From the NCBI GenBank assembly GCA_902479075.1, contig CABSNK010000010.1:15347-79346 (forward strand): a stretch of DNA of 64,000 bases, written 5' to 3'. This document shows, piece by piece, positions 43,844-53,200 of the stretch (position 1 is its first letter; the number at the start of each line of letters is the position of its first letter). The notes below the pieces were generated by a model. That model did no database searches. It worked only from the letters and a program-made list of their open reading frames with translations, and had not been told where the DNA came from. The DNA comes from an uncultured Collinsella sp. (GTDB lineage: Bacteria > Actinomycetota > Coriobacteriia > Coriobacteriales > Coriobacteriaceae). The position numbers and the translations under genes are program-made.

Positions 43844-45256
43844 ATGGACGCAACCGCAATTATCCTCGCCGCCGGCGAGGGCACCCGCATGAAGTCGAAC
43901 CACTGCAAGGTTTCGCACAAGATCCTGGGCAAGCCCATGGTCCAGTGGATCGTCGACGCCACCATCAAGGCCGGCTGCAGCCGCGTCGTGGTCGTCATCG
44001 GCAGCCACGCCGACGAGATGCGCGCCCTTATCGACGGCGCCTACGCCAACAGCGCCACCAAGGTCGAGTGCGTCGAGCAGACCGAGCGCCTGGGCACCGG
44101 CCACGCCGTCAAGGTCGCGCTCGAGGCCTGCGGCATCACGCAAGGCCCCGTCGTCGTGCTCAACGGCGACCTGCCGCTCATCACCGCCGACACGGTCGCC
44201 AAGTTCGCGCAGACCGTCGCTACCGGCGAGCTCGCCTGCACCGTCATGACCATGACCCCGCCCGACCCCTTCGGCTACGGCCGCATCAAGCTGGGCGCCG
44301 ACGGCCAGATCGAGCGCATCATCGAGCAGAAGGACTGCACGCCCGAACAGGCCGCCACGCTGCTCGAGTGCAACGCCGGCTGCTACGCCTTCGACGGCGC
44401 GCAGCTCGCCGCGCACATCGACGAGATCGGCAACGACAACGCGCAGTCCGAGTACTATCTGCCCGACATGCTCGAGATCCTCAAAGGCCACGGCCAGGCA
44501 GTCTCCATCTTCCACTGCGACGACTACCGCGACGGCCTGGGCGTCAACAGCCGTATCCAGCTCGCACAGCTTACCGCCATCGCACGCGACCGCATCAACG
44601 AGCACTGGATGGCCGAAGGCGTTACCTTCATCGACCCCACGCAGGCCTGGATCGGCCCCGATGCCGTTATCGGCCGCGATACCGTCGTGTGGCCGCAGAC
44701 GCACCTGATCGGCCACGTCACCGTGGGCGAGGAGTGCCAGCTCGGCCCCAACAGCCGCCTCACCGACACCACCGTCGGCAGTGGCTGCACCATCGATGAG
44801 ACCATCGCCATCGAAGCTGTCATCGAGAACGGCGTCGACTGCGGCCCGCGCGCCTACCTGCGCCCGGGCACCCACATGCTCGACGGCTCCAAAGCCGGCA
44901 CGCACGTGGAGATCAAGAAGTCCACGATCGGCGAGGGTTCCAAGGTGCCCCACCTGTCCTACATCGGCGATACCACCATGGGCTCCGGCGTCAACGTGGG
45001 CGCGGGCTCTATCACCTGCAACTACGACGGCGTTCACAAGCACAAGACCGTCATCGGCAAGGATGCCTTCATCGGTTCCGACACCATGATGGTCGCGCCC
45101 GCCCAGATTGGCGACGGTGCACTCGTGGCCGCCGGCTCCGTCATCACCGAGCCGGTTCCGGCCGACGCACTCGGTCTGGGCCGCGCCCGTCAGGTAAATA
45201 TTGAGGGCTGGGCCGCCGATTATCGCCGCCGTCTGCACGAGGACGACGAGGTATAA
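43844..45256 (+). CDS. glmU: Bifunctional UDP-GlcNAc pyrophosphorylase / glucosamine-1-phosphate acetyltransferase
   Basis: 470 residues. The N-terminal uridylyltransferase domain starts ILAAGEGTRMKS and has VVVLNGDLPLI and FGYGRIK; the C-terminal left-handed beta helix has RPGTHMLDGSKAGTHVEIKKS, PHLSYIGDTTMGSGVNVGAGSITCNYDG and HKTVIGKDAFIGSDTMMVAP. It makes UDP-GlcNAc for peptidoglycan in the cytoplasm. AGGAGAT lies just before the ATG. It sits upstream of the PRPP synthetase and pth genes, a common order in Gram-positive bacteria. Confidence 0.96.
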   Translation: MDATAIILAAGEGTRMKSNHCKVSHKILGKPMVQWIVDATIKAGCSRVVVVIGSHADEMRALIDGAYANSATKVECVEQTERLGTGHAVKVALEACGITQGPVVVLNGDLPLITADTVAKFAQTVATGELACTVMTMTPPDPFGYGRIKLGADGQIERIIEQKDCTPEQAATLLECNAGCYAFDGAQLAAHIDEIGNDNAQSEYYLPDMLEILKGHGQAVSIFHCDDYRDGLGVNSRIQLAQLTAIARDRINEHWMAEGVTFIDPTQAWIGPDAVIGRDTVVWPQTHLIGHVTVGEECQLGPNSRLTDTTVGSGCTIDETIAIEAVIENGVDCGPRAYLRPGTHMLDGSKAGTHVEIKKSTIGEGSKVPHLSYIGDTTMGSGVNVGAGSITCNYDGVHKHKTVIGKDAFIGSDTMMVAPAQIGDGALVAAGSVITEPVPADALGLGRARQVNIEGWAADYRRRLHEDDEV

Positions 45257-45271
45257 CGTTTTACCAAGCAT

Positions 45272-45306
45272 AAAAGGAGCTGTTCCCATGGGGACGGCTC
45301 CTTTTT
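45272..45306 (+). terminator. Terminator of glmU
   Basis: AAAAGGAGCTGTTCCC pairs with GGGACGGCTCCTTTTT; a T-run follows, 15 bases after the stop. Confidence 0.9.
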
Positions 45307-45449
45307 CTATCGTGACCTGCGCGACCGGATGAGTGGTCGGTTCGTGTCCGTTGACGGTAAAGACGTTATCAAGGCTCGATAAGCCCCGTCACGCGGTTAC
45401 AATGCAACAAGGCATCTATATGGCATTCGATGTATAAAGGAGAAGGGTA

Positions 45450-46436
45450 ATGCCGATTAATGATCCCGAGAAGTCGGAGAATATGCGCAAGTCCATCCGC
45501 GTGTATTCCGGTTCCTCCAACCGTCCCCTCGCTCAGAAGATCGCTGAGTACCTTGGGGTCGAGCTTTCGGGCCTTACGCTAAAGCAGTTCGCCAATGGTG
45601 AGATTTACGCCCGCTACGACGAGACCGTCCGCGGCGCCGACGTCTTCCTGATTCAGTCCGTGGCCGGCGGCAACGTCAACGACATGCTCATGGAGCTGCT
45701 CATCGCCACCGACGCTGCCAAGCGCGCATCCGCCCGCTCCATCACCGCCGTTATCACCCACTACGGCTATGCCCGCCAGGACCGCAAGGCCGGCCCGCGC
45801 GAGCCCATCACCGCCCGCCTCGTCGCCAACCTGCTCGAGCGCGCCGGCGTCGACCGCATCATCACCCTCGACCTGCACCAGGGTCAGATCCAGGGCTTCT
45901 TCGATATCCCGGTTAACCACCTGTCCGCACTGCCGCTGTTTGGCCAGTACTACAACGACATGCACTTCGACACCGACAACCTGGTTGTCGTCTCCCCCGA
46001 CGTGGGTCGTGCCAAGGCCGCCAAGAAGCTGTCCGACATGCTCGGCTGCGACCTGGCCATCGCCCACAAGGGCCGTCCGCGCCACAACGCCGCCGAGGTC
46101 ATGGGCATCATCGGTGACATCAAGGGCAAGACCTGCATCATCAACGACGACATGATCGACACCGCTGGCACCCTGTGCGCCAACGTCAAGGAGCTCAAGG
46201 CCATGGGCGCTGGCGACATCTACGTGTGCGCCACCCACGGCATCTTCTCCGGCCCTGCCATTGAGCGCCTGAACGACGCCCCCATCGTCGAGTGCGTCGT
46301 CACCGATGCCATCCCTGTCGAGGTCGGCGGCAAGATCAAGACCATCTCGGTCGCCGAGGAGTTTGCTCAGGCCATCTCCGCCGTTTACCACGAGGAGCCC
46401 GTCTCCACGCTCGTCGGCGGCGACTTCGCGCTGTAG
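45450..46436 (+). CDS. prs: Ribose-phosphate pyrophosphokinase
   Basis: 328 residues. Class I PRPP synthetase motifs: RVYSGSSNRPLAQKIAEYLG, FANGEIYARYDETVRG, YARQDRKAGPREPITA, DLHQGQIQGFFDIPVNHL, VVSPDVGRAKAAKKL and the PRPP loop INDDMIDTAGTLCANV. It makes PRPP for nucleotides, His, Trp and NAD. GGAGAAGGG precedes the ATG. A TACAAT box near 45398 may be the promoter. A second ATG (MRKSIRV) 12 codons inside is an alternative start. Confidence 0.96.
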   Translation: MPINDPEKSENMRKSIRVYSGSSNRPLAQKIAEYLGVELSGLTLKQFANGEIYARYDETVRGADVFLIQSVAGGNVNDMLMELLIATDAAKRASARSITAVITHYGYARQDRKAGPREPITARLVANLLERAGVDRIITLDLHQGQIQGFFDIPVNHLSALPLFGQYYNDMHFDTDNLVVVSPDVGRAKAAKKLSDMLGCDLAIAHKGRPRHNAAEVMGIIGDIKGKTCIINDDMIDTAGTLCANVKELKAMGAGDIYVCATHGIFSGPAIERLNDAPIVECVVTDAIPVEVGGKIKTISVAEEFAQAISAVYHEEPVSTLVGGDFAL

Positions 46437-46459
46437 TCGCTCGACCCTCGCATCCCTCC

Positions 46460-46564
46460 GGAAGCCCCGGTCACGCCTGCGGGGTTATCACGCGAACGTC
46501 CTCGCCGCTTTGCGGCTGCGGGATGTTCGCTTTGATAACCCCTCCCGGCGTGTCCGGGGCTTCC
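46460..46564. repeat. Large imperfect palindrome (GGAAGCCCCGG arms)
   Basis: The left half (GGAAGCCCCGG, then CGGGGTTATCA and GCGAACGTC) pairs with the right half (GATGTTCGC, TGATAACCCC and CCGGGGCTTCC) with small bulges; the centre is CTCGCCGCTTTGCGGC. It lies 24 bases after the prs stop and may act as its terminator. Confidence 0.65.
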
Positions 46565-46678
46565 TGCTGTCTCGGGGCAGCTGTTTTCTGAAATGACTTT
46601 GCTGCAACCTTTCCTCGCCTTCGGCGAGCGTGGTAGCCTTTGTCGTTGATTGAACTATTTACGTAACGGAGGACAAAT

Positions 46679-47308
46679 ATGGCAGCTGCACAGCCGCTTA
46701 AGATTCGCATGGTTGCCGGACTTGGCAACCCTGGCGAGGAATATGCCGAGACCCGCCACAACGCTGGCTTCAAAGCAATCGACGAGTTGGCCCGTCAGGC
46801 CGGTGTCACGTACTGGAAAAACCAGGCAGGCGCCGAGGTCGCGCTCATCAACATCAACGATCCCGAGGAAGAGGGCGGGAAGCGCCAGATTGTACTGGTC
46901 AAGCCGCAGTCGTATATGAATACCTCGGGTGGCCCCATCTCCAAGCTCTGCCGCGAGTACAAGATCAAGGCCGAGGAGCTGCTCGTGATCCATGATGAGC
47001 TCGACATTCCCGCCGGCGACGTACGCGTCAAGGTAGGCGGTGGCCACGCCGGCCACAACGGCCTGCGCTCCATCATCGACAAGATGGGCAGCCGCGACTT
47101 TAGTCGCATCCGCACCGGCATCGGCAACCGGCCCGGCAAGATGGCCGTGGCCGACTACGTGCTCAAGCAGCTGCGCGCCCGCGAGGCCGAGGACTTCCAG
47201 GACACCTGCGCCCGCGCCGCAGATGCCGCCGGTTTGGCCATCGTCCACGGCGTAATCTACGCCCGCGATCACGTAAACGGCGCCGCTTCCGCCAACGGCA
47301 AACACTAA
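46679..47308 (+). CDS. pth: Peptidyl-tRNA hydrolase
   Basis: 209 residues with all Pth motifs: VAGLGNPGEEYAETRHNAGF (catalytic His in RHNAG), KPQSYMNTSGGPI, IHDELDIPAGDVRVKVGGGHAGHNGL and RIRTGIGNRPGKM. It recycles peptidyl-tRNA that drops off ribosomes. GGAGG lies before the ATG. Length is usual. Confidence 0.96.
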   Translation: MAAAQPLKIRMVAGLGNPGEEYAETRHNAGFKAIDELARQAGVTYWKNQAGAEVALININDPEEEGGKRQIVLVKPQSYMNTSGGPISKLCREYKIKAEELLVIHDELDIPAGDVRVKVGGGHAGHNGLRSIIDKMGSRDFSRIRTGIGNRPGKMAVADYVLKQLRAREAEDFQDTCARAADAAGLAIVHGVIYARDHVNGAASANGKH

Positions 47309-47309
47309 A

Positions 47310-47506
47310 ACCTACCATTTAGGGATGTTTATTTTGGCAGGTTTTATATGCGGAAACGCCGCAGTCGGCACATCGAAATAAACACGCTGCCACCATACAT
47401 GCATAACGCCCCAAAGGGGCCGGCCTCAACGAAGCGCGAGGCCGGCCCCCTTTGCCGTTTTGCCTGATAAAACCGACCAAAATAAACCAGTCCCTAAATG
47501 GCAGGT
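47310..47506. repeat. Long palindromic element enclosing a GC hairpin
   Basis: Arms of about 38-40 bp (47310-47347, ACCTACCATTTAGGGATG start; 47467-47506, CCCTAAATGGCAGGT end) pair with several mismatches. Inside lies a strong terminator-like hairpin, AAAGGGGCCGGCCTC / GAGGCCGGCCCCCTTT (about 47412-47453). It fills most of the gap between pth and the NfnA-like gene. Confidence 0.8.
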
Positions 47507-47555
47507 CACTTTTCCCGCCTGTCAAAGATACACGTAAGCGACATGTCCATGAGGG

Positions 47556-47561
47556 TATAAT
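47556..47561 (+). promoter_or_regulatory. -10 box TATAAT upstream of the NfnAB-like pair
   Basis: A perfect TATAAT 106 bp ahead of the NfnA-like ATG, with no clear -35. The leader carries a small hairpin (CCGTA / TACGG with an inner GCACA / TGTGC, about 47567-47599). Confidence 0.45.
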
Positions 47562-47666
47562 TTGCACCGTATGTCTGCACAACGCCTGTGCGCGTACGGT
47601 TTTATTCGGGCTACCGTCCATTTCCGTGGAGGCACGGTTCGGTCGCCCTAACAAGAGAGGGGTTCT

Positions 47667-48506
47667 ATGTATAAGATCCTGGAGAAGACGCAGTTCTCGG
47701 AGAAGGTGTTCAAGTTCCGCATCGAGGCGCCCGCAATCGCCAAGCATGCGCACGCTGGACAGTTCCTCATGGTTCGCGCCAATGAGACGGGCGAGCGTGT
47801 CCCGTTTACCCTGGCCGGCTGGAACGGTGACGAGGGCTGGGTCGAGTTCATCTTCATGGTGATCGGCAAGACCACCGAGATGCTTTCCACCTACGAGGCC
47901 GGCGAGTCGCTGCGCGACGTCGTGGGCCCGCTGGGCGTTCCCACCGAGATGGCTGAGGGCCCCTGCGCCGTCATTGGCGGCGGCGTCGGCCTGGCAATTG
48001 CCTTCCCGGTCGCCAAGCACCTGGTCGAGACCGGTCACGAGGTGCACGCCATCATGGGCGCCCGCACCAAGGACCTCCTGCTCATGGAGGATCAGTTCCG
48101 CGAGCTCCTCGACGAGGACCACATCCACATCACCACTGACGACGGTTCCTACGGCGAGCAGGGCGTTGTCACCGCTCCGCTGGAGCGTCTGCTGCAGGAC
48201 AAGGCCGTGAGCCAGGTCTTCTGCGTCGGCCCCGTTCCGATGATGAAGTTCTCGACCCTCACCGCCCAGAAGTACGACACCCCCATCACCGCGTCGCTCA
48301 ACCCCATCATGGTTGACGGCACCGGTATGTGCGGCTGCTGCCGCGTCGAGGTGGGCGGCGTGACCAAGTTCGCTTGCGTCGACGGCCCCGACTTCGATGC
48401 CACCCTGGTCGACTGGGATGACCTTCGTGCCCGCCAGGCCGCTTACCGTTCCGAAGAGGGCGAGTCCCTCAAGGCCTATGAGGAAAAGAGCTGCGCATGC
48501 CACTAG
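47667..48506 (+). CDS. NfnA-like FAD/NAD-binding subunit (dihydroorotate-dehydrogenase electron-transfer type)
   Basis: 279 residues. An FAD-binding ferredoxin-reductase fold (VPFTLAGW, IGKTTEMLSTYEAGE), an NAD site (IGGGVGLAIAFPVAKHL) and a C-terminal 2Fe-2S motif (GTGMCGCCRVEVGG ... FACVDGPDFDA) are visible. This is the small subunit of the NADH-dependent ferredoxin:NADP oxidoreductase family. Family members couple NADPH oxidation to ferredoxin and NAD reduction by electron bifurcation. It overlaps the large-subunit gene by 10 bases. The product name sulfide dehydrogenase subunit is also used for this family. Confidence 0.88.
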   Translation: MYKILEKTQFSEKVFKFRIEAPAIAKHAHAGQFLMVRANETGERVPFTLAGWNGDEGWVEFIFMVIGKTTEMLSTYEAGESLRDVVGPLGVPTEMAEGPCAVIGGGVGLAIAFPVAKHLVETGHEVHAIMGARTKDLLLMEDQFRELLDEDHIHITTDDGSYGEQGVVTAPLERLLQDKAVSQVFCVGPVPMMKFSTLTAQKYDTPITASLNPIMVDGTGMCGCCRVEVGGVTKFACVDGPDFDATLVDWDDLRARQAAYRSEEGESLKAYEEKSCACH

Positions 48507-49906
48507 TTAACGGTCGTTTCGTTGCCGATATGAAGTCACCCCGCACCCCCGATAACGAGGAGCCGGCTGCCGAGCGCGCCTGCGACTTCCGCCCCGTCGA
48601 CAAGGGCTTCACCGAGGAGATGGCGCTGGCCGAGGCCGAGCGCTGCCTCAACTGCAAGAAGCCGTTCTGTGTTGAGGGCTGCCCCGTCAACATCAACATC
48701 CCCCGCTTTATCGAGCAGATCCGCGCGAAGGACTTCGGCGGCGCCCTCGATACCATCCGCGAGGACTCCATGCTTCCCGCTATCTGCGGCCGCGTCTGCC
48801 CGCAGGAGAACCAGTGCGAGGGCAAGTGCATCCGTGGTAAGAAGTCCGAGCCCGTGGCCATCGGCCAGCTCGAGCGCTTCCTGGGTGACCGCCCCGAGCT
48901 CGCCTCCACGCCCAAGATGGCCCCCAAGAACGGCAAGAAGGTCGCCGTCGTCGGCTCTGGCCCGTCCGGCATCACCTGCGCCGGCGAGCTCGCCCGCAAC
49001 GGCTTTGACGTCACCGTCTTTGAGGCCTTCTTTACCGGCGGCGGCGTGCTGGTCTACGGCATCCCCGAGTTCCGTCTGCCCAAAGCGGTCGTCAAGCGCG
49101 AGATTGACGGCCTGGAGGACATGGGCGTCAAGTTTGAGTACAACTCCGTCGTGGGCAACATGGCCACGGCCGAGGAGCTGTTCGAGCAGGGCTTCGACGC
49201 CATCTACGTGGCGACCGGCGCTGGCCTGCCCAAGTTCCTCAATGTCCCCGGCGAGAACCTGCCCAACGTCTTCTTCGCGAACGAGTACCTCACCCGCGTG
49301 AACCTGATGAAGGCCAACAAGTTCCCCGAGTACGACACCCCCACCAAGCACGGCAAGAACGTCGTCGTCTTTGGTGGCGGCAACGTGGCTATGGACGCCG
49401 TCCGTACTGCCAAGCGCCTGGGCGCCGAGCATGCCATCATCGCCTACCGTCGTACCGAAGATGAGATGCCCTGCCGTCGCGCCGAACTGCACCATGCCAA
49501 GGCCGAGGGCGTCGAGGTTCTGCCGCTCGTTTCCCCGCTCGAGTTTGTCGCTGGCGAGGACGGCTCCGTGTGCGCCGTCAAGGTCCAGAAGATGGAGCTC
49601 GGCGAGCCCGACGAGTCCGGCCGTCGTCGCCCGGTGCCCATCGAGGGCGCCATCGAGGAGATTCCCTGCGACGTCGCAATCTCGGCTATCGGTACCAACG
49701 CCAACCCCTTCGCAAAGAAGATCGGCGGCAAGATGGAGCTCAACAAGTGGGGCTACATCGTCGCCGACGAGGAGACCGGCCAGACCACCGATCCCCGCAT
49801 CTGGGCCGGCGGCGACATCGTCACCGGTGCCGCTACGGTCATTCTGGCGATGGGCGCCGGCAAGAAGGCCGCCGCTTCCATCACCAAGAGCCTGCTGGGC
49901 GAGTAA
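48497..49906 (+). CDS. gltA: NfnB-like / NADPH-dependent glutamate-synthase-like Fe-S flavoprotein
   Basis: 469 residues. N-terminal 4Fe-4S ligands (RCLNCKKPFCVEGCPVN and CGRVCPQENQCEGKCIRG), FAD site VVGSGPSGITCAGELARNG, NADP site VFGGGNVAMDAVRTAKRLG and the C-terminal WAGGDIVTGAATVI. Together with the preceding gene it matches NfnAB, which links NADPH with ferredoxin and NADH pools. It could supply reduced ferredoxin for the hydrogenase in this window. No glutamate synthase large subunit lies beside it, which favours the Nfn role over glutamate synthesis. Confidence 0.88.
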   Translation: MPLVNGRFVADMKSPRTPDNEEPAAERACDFRPVDKGFTEEMALAEAERCLNCKKPFCVEGCPVNINIPRFIEQIRAKDFGGALDTIREDSMLPAICGRVCPQENQCEGKCIRGKKSEPVAIGQLERFLGDRPELASTPKMAPKNGKKVAVVGSGPSGITCAGELARNGFDVTVFEAFFTGGGVLVYGIPEFRLPKAVVKREIDGLEDMGVKFEYNSVVGNMATAEELFEQGFDAIYVATGAGLPKFLNVPGENLPNVFFANEYLTRVNLMKANKFPEYDTPTKHGKNVVVFGGGNVAMDAVRTAKRLGAEHAIIAYRRTEDEMPCRRAELHHAKAEGVEVLPLVSPLEFVAGEDGSVCAVKVQKMELGEPDESGRRRPVPIEGAIEEIPCDVAISAIGTNANPFAKKIGGKMELNKWGYIVADEETGQTTDPRIWAGGDIVTGAATVILAMGAGKKAAASITKSLLGE

Positions 49907-49934
49907 TCACCTACAGCGCTAGCCACCAAACGGC

Positions 49935-49973
49935 AAAGTCCCCGTCGAGCACACGCCCGGCGGGGACTTTTTC
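49935..49973 (+). terminator. Terminator of the NfnAB-like operon
   Basis: AAAGTCCCCGTCG pairs with GGCGGGGACTTTTT, with a T-run. Confidence 0.88.
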
Positions 49974-49986
49974 TATGCCGACCGTC

Positions 49987-50022
49987 CCACCACCACGATG
50001 GGGACAGGCACCTTTGTGGTGG
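49987..50022. repeat. GGGGACAGGCACCTTTGTGG hairpin, copy 1
   Basis: CCACCACCACGATGGGG with GGCACCTTTGTGGTGG: a diverged left arm. Related copies are at 57007-57043, 60812-60854 and, more remotely, 61501-61529. Confidence 0.6.
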
Positions 50023-50044
50023 TTTGGGGCCTGGTCGGTCGTTT

Positions 50045-50264
50045 TGTCTCAATCTGTAACAAATAGACCCTGTTGAGCCTCGTAGTTGCTACAGATCAAG
50101 ATATTGTGCGAACATCCGCCTGTTCATCTCAATCTGTAACAGTTAGAGGCCAAATTCCTCGCTAGATGTTACAGATCGAGACGTTAGGTTGGCGGCCGAA
50201 CAGTTCGTCTCAATCTGTAACACCTGGAGCCGTTTCGGGCAGTTTGGTGTTACAGATTGAGATT
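50045..50264. repeat. Array of three hairpins, 80-81 bp period (CTCAATCTGTAACA family)
   Basis: ATCTGTAAC cores start at 50052, 50132 and 50213. Each pairs with a downstream (T)GTTACAGATYGAGA; the first right arm is altered (TTGCTACAGATCAAGA). The array lies 36 bases beyond the stop codon of the 2200-residue surface protein. Confidence 0.85.
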
Positions 50265-50299
50265 TTGCTGAGGCCGAGAACGAGAGCCGCTACCCACCC

Positions 50300-53200
50300 C
50301 TAACGCTTGTGACGCTTGGTTGCGGCGACACCGGCAGCGGCAACGGTTGCACCGGCGATGCCTAGGGCGGCGACCGTCATCGCGGCGGAGTCACCCGTGC
50401 CGGCAAGCTCCGTGCCACCGGACTTCTTGCCGTTCTTGCCCTTACCCTTGGACTTGTTCGTCGTCACCGTGGTCGTCGTCGAAGCCGAGCCGCCCGCAGG
50501 TACCCCGGTGCCGCCAGAGCCATCCGCACCGCCGCCCTGCTCGCCGTCGCTAGGCGTCGGGTCCGGCTCGGGCGTCGGCTCAGGCGCCGCCTCATCGGTC
50601 ACCGTAATCGTAATGTTCAGACGCTCGGAATACTCACTGTATGACATGCCAGGGCGCTGTGCCGCAATGCGCACATACATGTTGCTATCGAGCGCAATAG
50701 GCTCGATGTACTTTACGCGGCCTTCGTCACGGCAGGGGCAGGTGTCGTTGGTGGTGTACCAAATCGTCGCGCCATCCTCGGCCGAAAGCTCCAGCTTCGT
50801 GCCCTTGGGCACCGTAATGTAGTTCTCCTTGGGCGACCATGCACCAAACGTCGTCGCACCAATCGTCGCCACCGGTCGCGCCGGTCGCACTGCCTCGGCA
50901 GACACGCGAACGTCGACCTGCTTGGACAGCGCCGTACCGTCCACCGCCGCCGTCAACGTCGTCAAACCGGGCAGAGCACCATGCAGTACAAACGTCGCCG
51001 CGCCGTCCTCGCCCGTCACGGCCTGGGTGGCATCGACAGAGCAGATAGCCGAGGACTCCAGCCCAACACTAACCTTTGCGCCCGCAAACGGCTTACCCGC
51101 CTTATCGGTCACGTGCGCCACCAGCTCAAAGTCACTGCCATCAAGCATGGTCACGGCCTGCTCCACGTTGAGCTTGAGCTTGTCGGCACGAACGCCCACG
51201 ACAAGCTCGCCACTTGCCCAGCGCGCCATGGCCGTGCCGGCGTAGTTGCGAGCACCGTCGAGCTCAAACGCCACCGTCGAGCCCGCCTCACGCGCATCGG
51301 CATAGCGAATACGCAGCACGCGCGACAGCGGCTTGCCATTAGGATCGTCCTGTTTGTCGAGCCACGTATACGTCACGTCGCCCAAGCCCTGCGCGCACAA
51401 TGCGACCAGGGCATCGTCGCTCGCATCCATATACTGCGCAAACTCAACCTCGATGCAATCGGTATAGGCATGGGCCGAAGCCACCTCGGGCGCCGTCGTC
51501 GACACCAAGCCAATGTTCACCTCAGTCTGAATCGGCGGCACGCGCAGCCAAGCCGAACGCGCCTCCTCATACCCGTCCTTGGTCACGCGCACCTGATACC
51601 AGCCGGTCGGCGTATTCCAGTTGTACGCACCGTCCGCACCCGTTGCAAGCGGATTGTCCTGCTCATACTCCTCGGCATCCCAACGCACTGCATTTGTACC
51701 GGCCGCATCGTCGGCGCTCCACAGCTCAACCGTCGCGCCTTCAACCGTATTGGACAGCAGGCCCTCGTACACCACGCCCGCAGGGTCGGGTGCAGCCTTG
51801 GCAGCCACATTGCGATAACGCGCCTCGAAGATCGACTGCATCTTCTCGTCCGAGATCAAGCCGTCCTTGTTGGCCTTGTAGACCTCGGCATCGGTCAGCT
51901 CGCCCCAGTTGACCGTAATACGATTCTGGCACGCGCGCTCCACCTGCTCGCAGGCAACATCGTAGGCGCATTCAGCATTGGTCAGCTTAATCGCGCGCTC
52001 CGAACCTACGCTGGTCGAAGCCGCGTCATAGGCAGCGCCCACCACGGTACCCGCCGAACCGGCCGTCAACACGCCGGCGATTGTCATAATGGAGCCCACT
52101 GCCACATCGGTGCTGTCGTGGCAGAGTTGGCGATACAGCAGATCCTCAAACGCACGCGCCTTCTCCATGGCGTCACGCAGCGCGTAAATGCACTTCCAAT
52201 CGTCCTCGGTCTTCTCGGGCTTGGCAAGCAAGCGCGTGTGCTGAAGCTCATAGCCCTCGCGCTCGCCCTTCACCTTCTGCATACGGACGTTCACGTTCTC
52301 CCAGTTCTTGCTGGCATCGTTCACGCCGTAAATGCCGGTAAAGATGCCGATGCCCTGGGTCGCCGCGGGAAATGCCTGGCCGGCCGCCTTCCACGCATCG
52401 GTCTTAAAGACCTGTCCGAACATCTCGCACTCGATCTTATAGCTCTTGAGCGAACGGATCGTGCGGATGAGCTTCATATGGGCGCTCACGTCGCCGTTGA
52501 GCTTCCAGGCCATGAGCCATCCGCGCACCTTGGAGTTGTTGAGGCTATGGACCACATTCCAGTTGTCGTACAGGTTGTCCAGAATGTCGCACCGCATGGC
52601 GATCGAGTTAAACAGAAGCGCCTGGTTCTTGTTGTTATTGGAGTTCTCGATAAACTCCGACTCTATATAGGCCGTCTGCTCGCCATCGGGCGCGGCGACC
52701 TTAAAGCCCTTAACGGTATCGTCGTCAGCCGCCTTGTAGCTCAGCGAGCTGCCGAGCGCCTGGCCCAAATCGTTAAACCCGCTCGTCGACTGGCCGTTGT
52801 ACTCGCTGGCCTTAATGCCCGCACACTTGTTGAGTGCTGCAGCGGTTGCGTCATTCCAGCTTCCATATTGGTTGAGCTGGCCGATACCCATCGACTGGCC
52901 CACCAGATCCTCGGCCTGCTGGGCAATAAACTCCGCTCGCGATGCATGGTCGACGAGCTCCTTGATGGCGGCCGCATCCGCAGCGTTCGCGCCCTGGGCC
53001 GCCGCGAGTTCCTGATACCAATCCTCGCTGGTGCCGTAAGCATCCTCAAAGATCATCTTGTCCACATTGACACCATAGCTGTCGCCCTGCTGGGTCAGCA
53101 GCGCCGCCGACCCGCCGACCGCGGCCTTGAGCTCAGCCGCAAACTGCGCGGCCTCGTCGTTGCCAGCATCATCACCCTCGCCGTCGCTGGCGGCAGGGGC

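Noticed and set aside
48497..49906. Glutamate synthase small subunit as sole role
   Set aside because: No large subunit is adjacent, and the overlapping partner is an NfnA-like protein, which fits an Nfn complex better.
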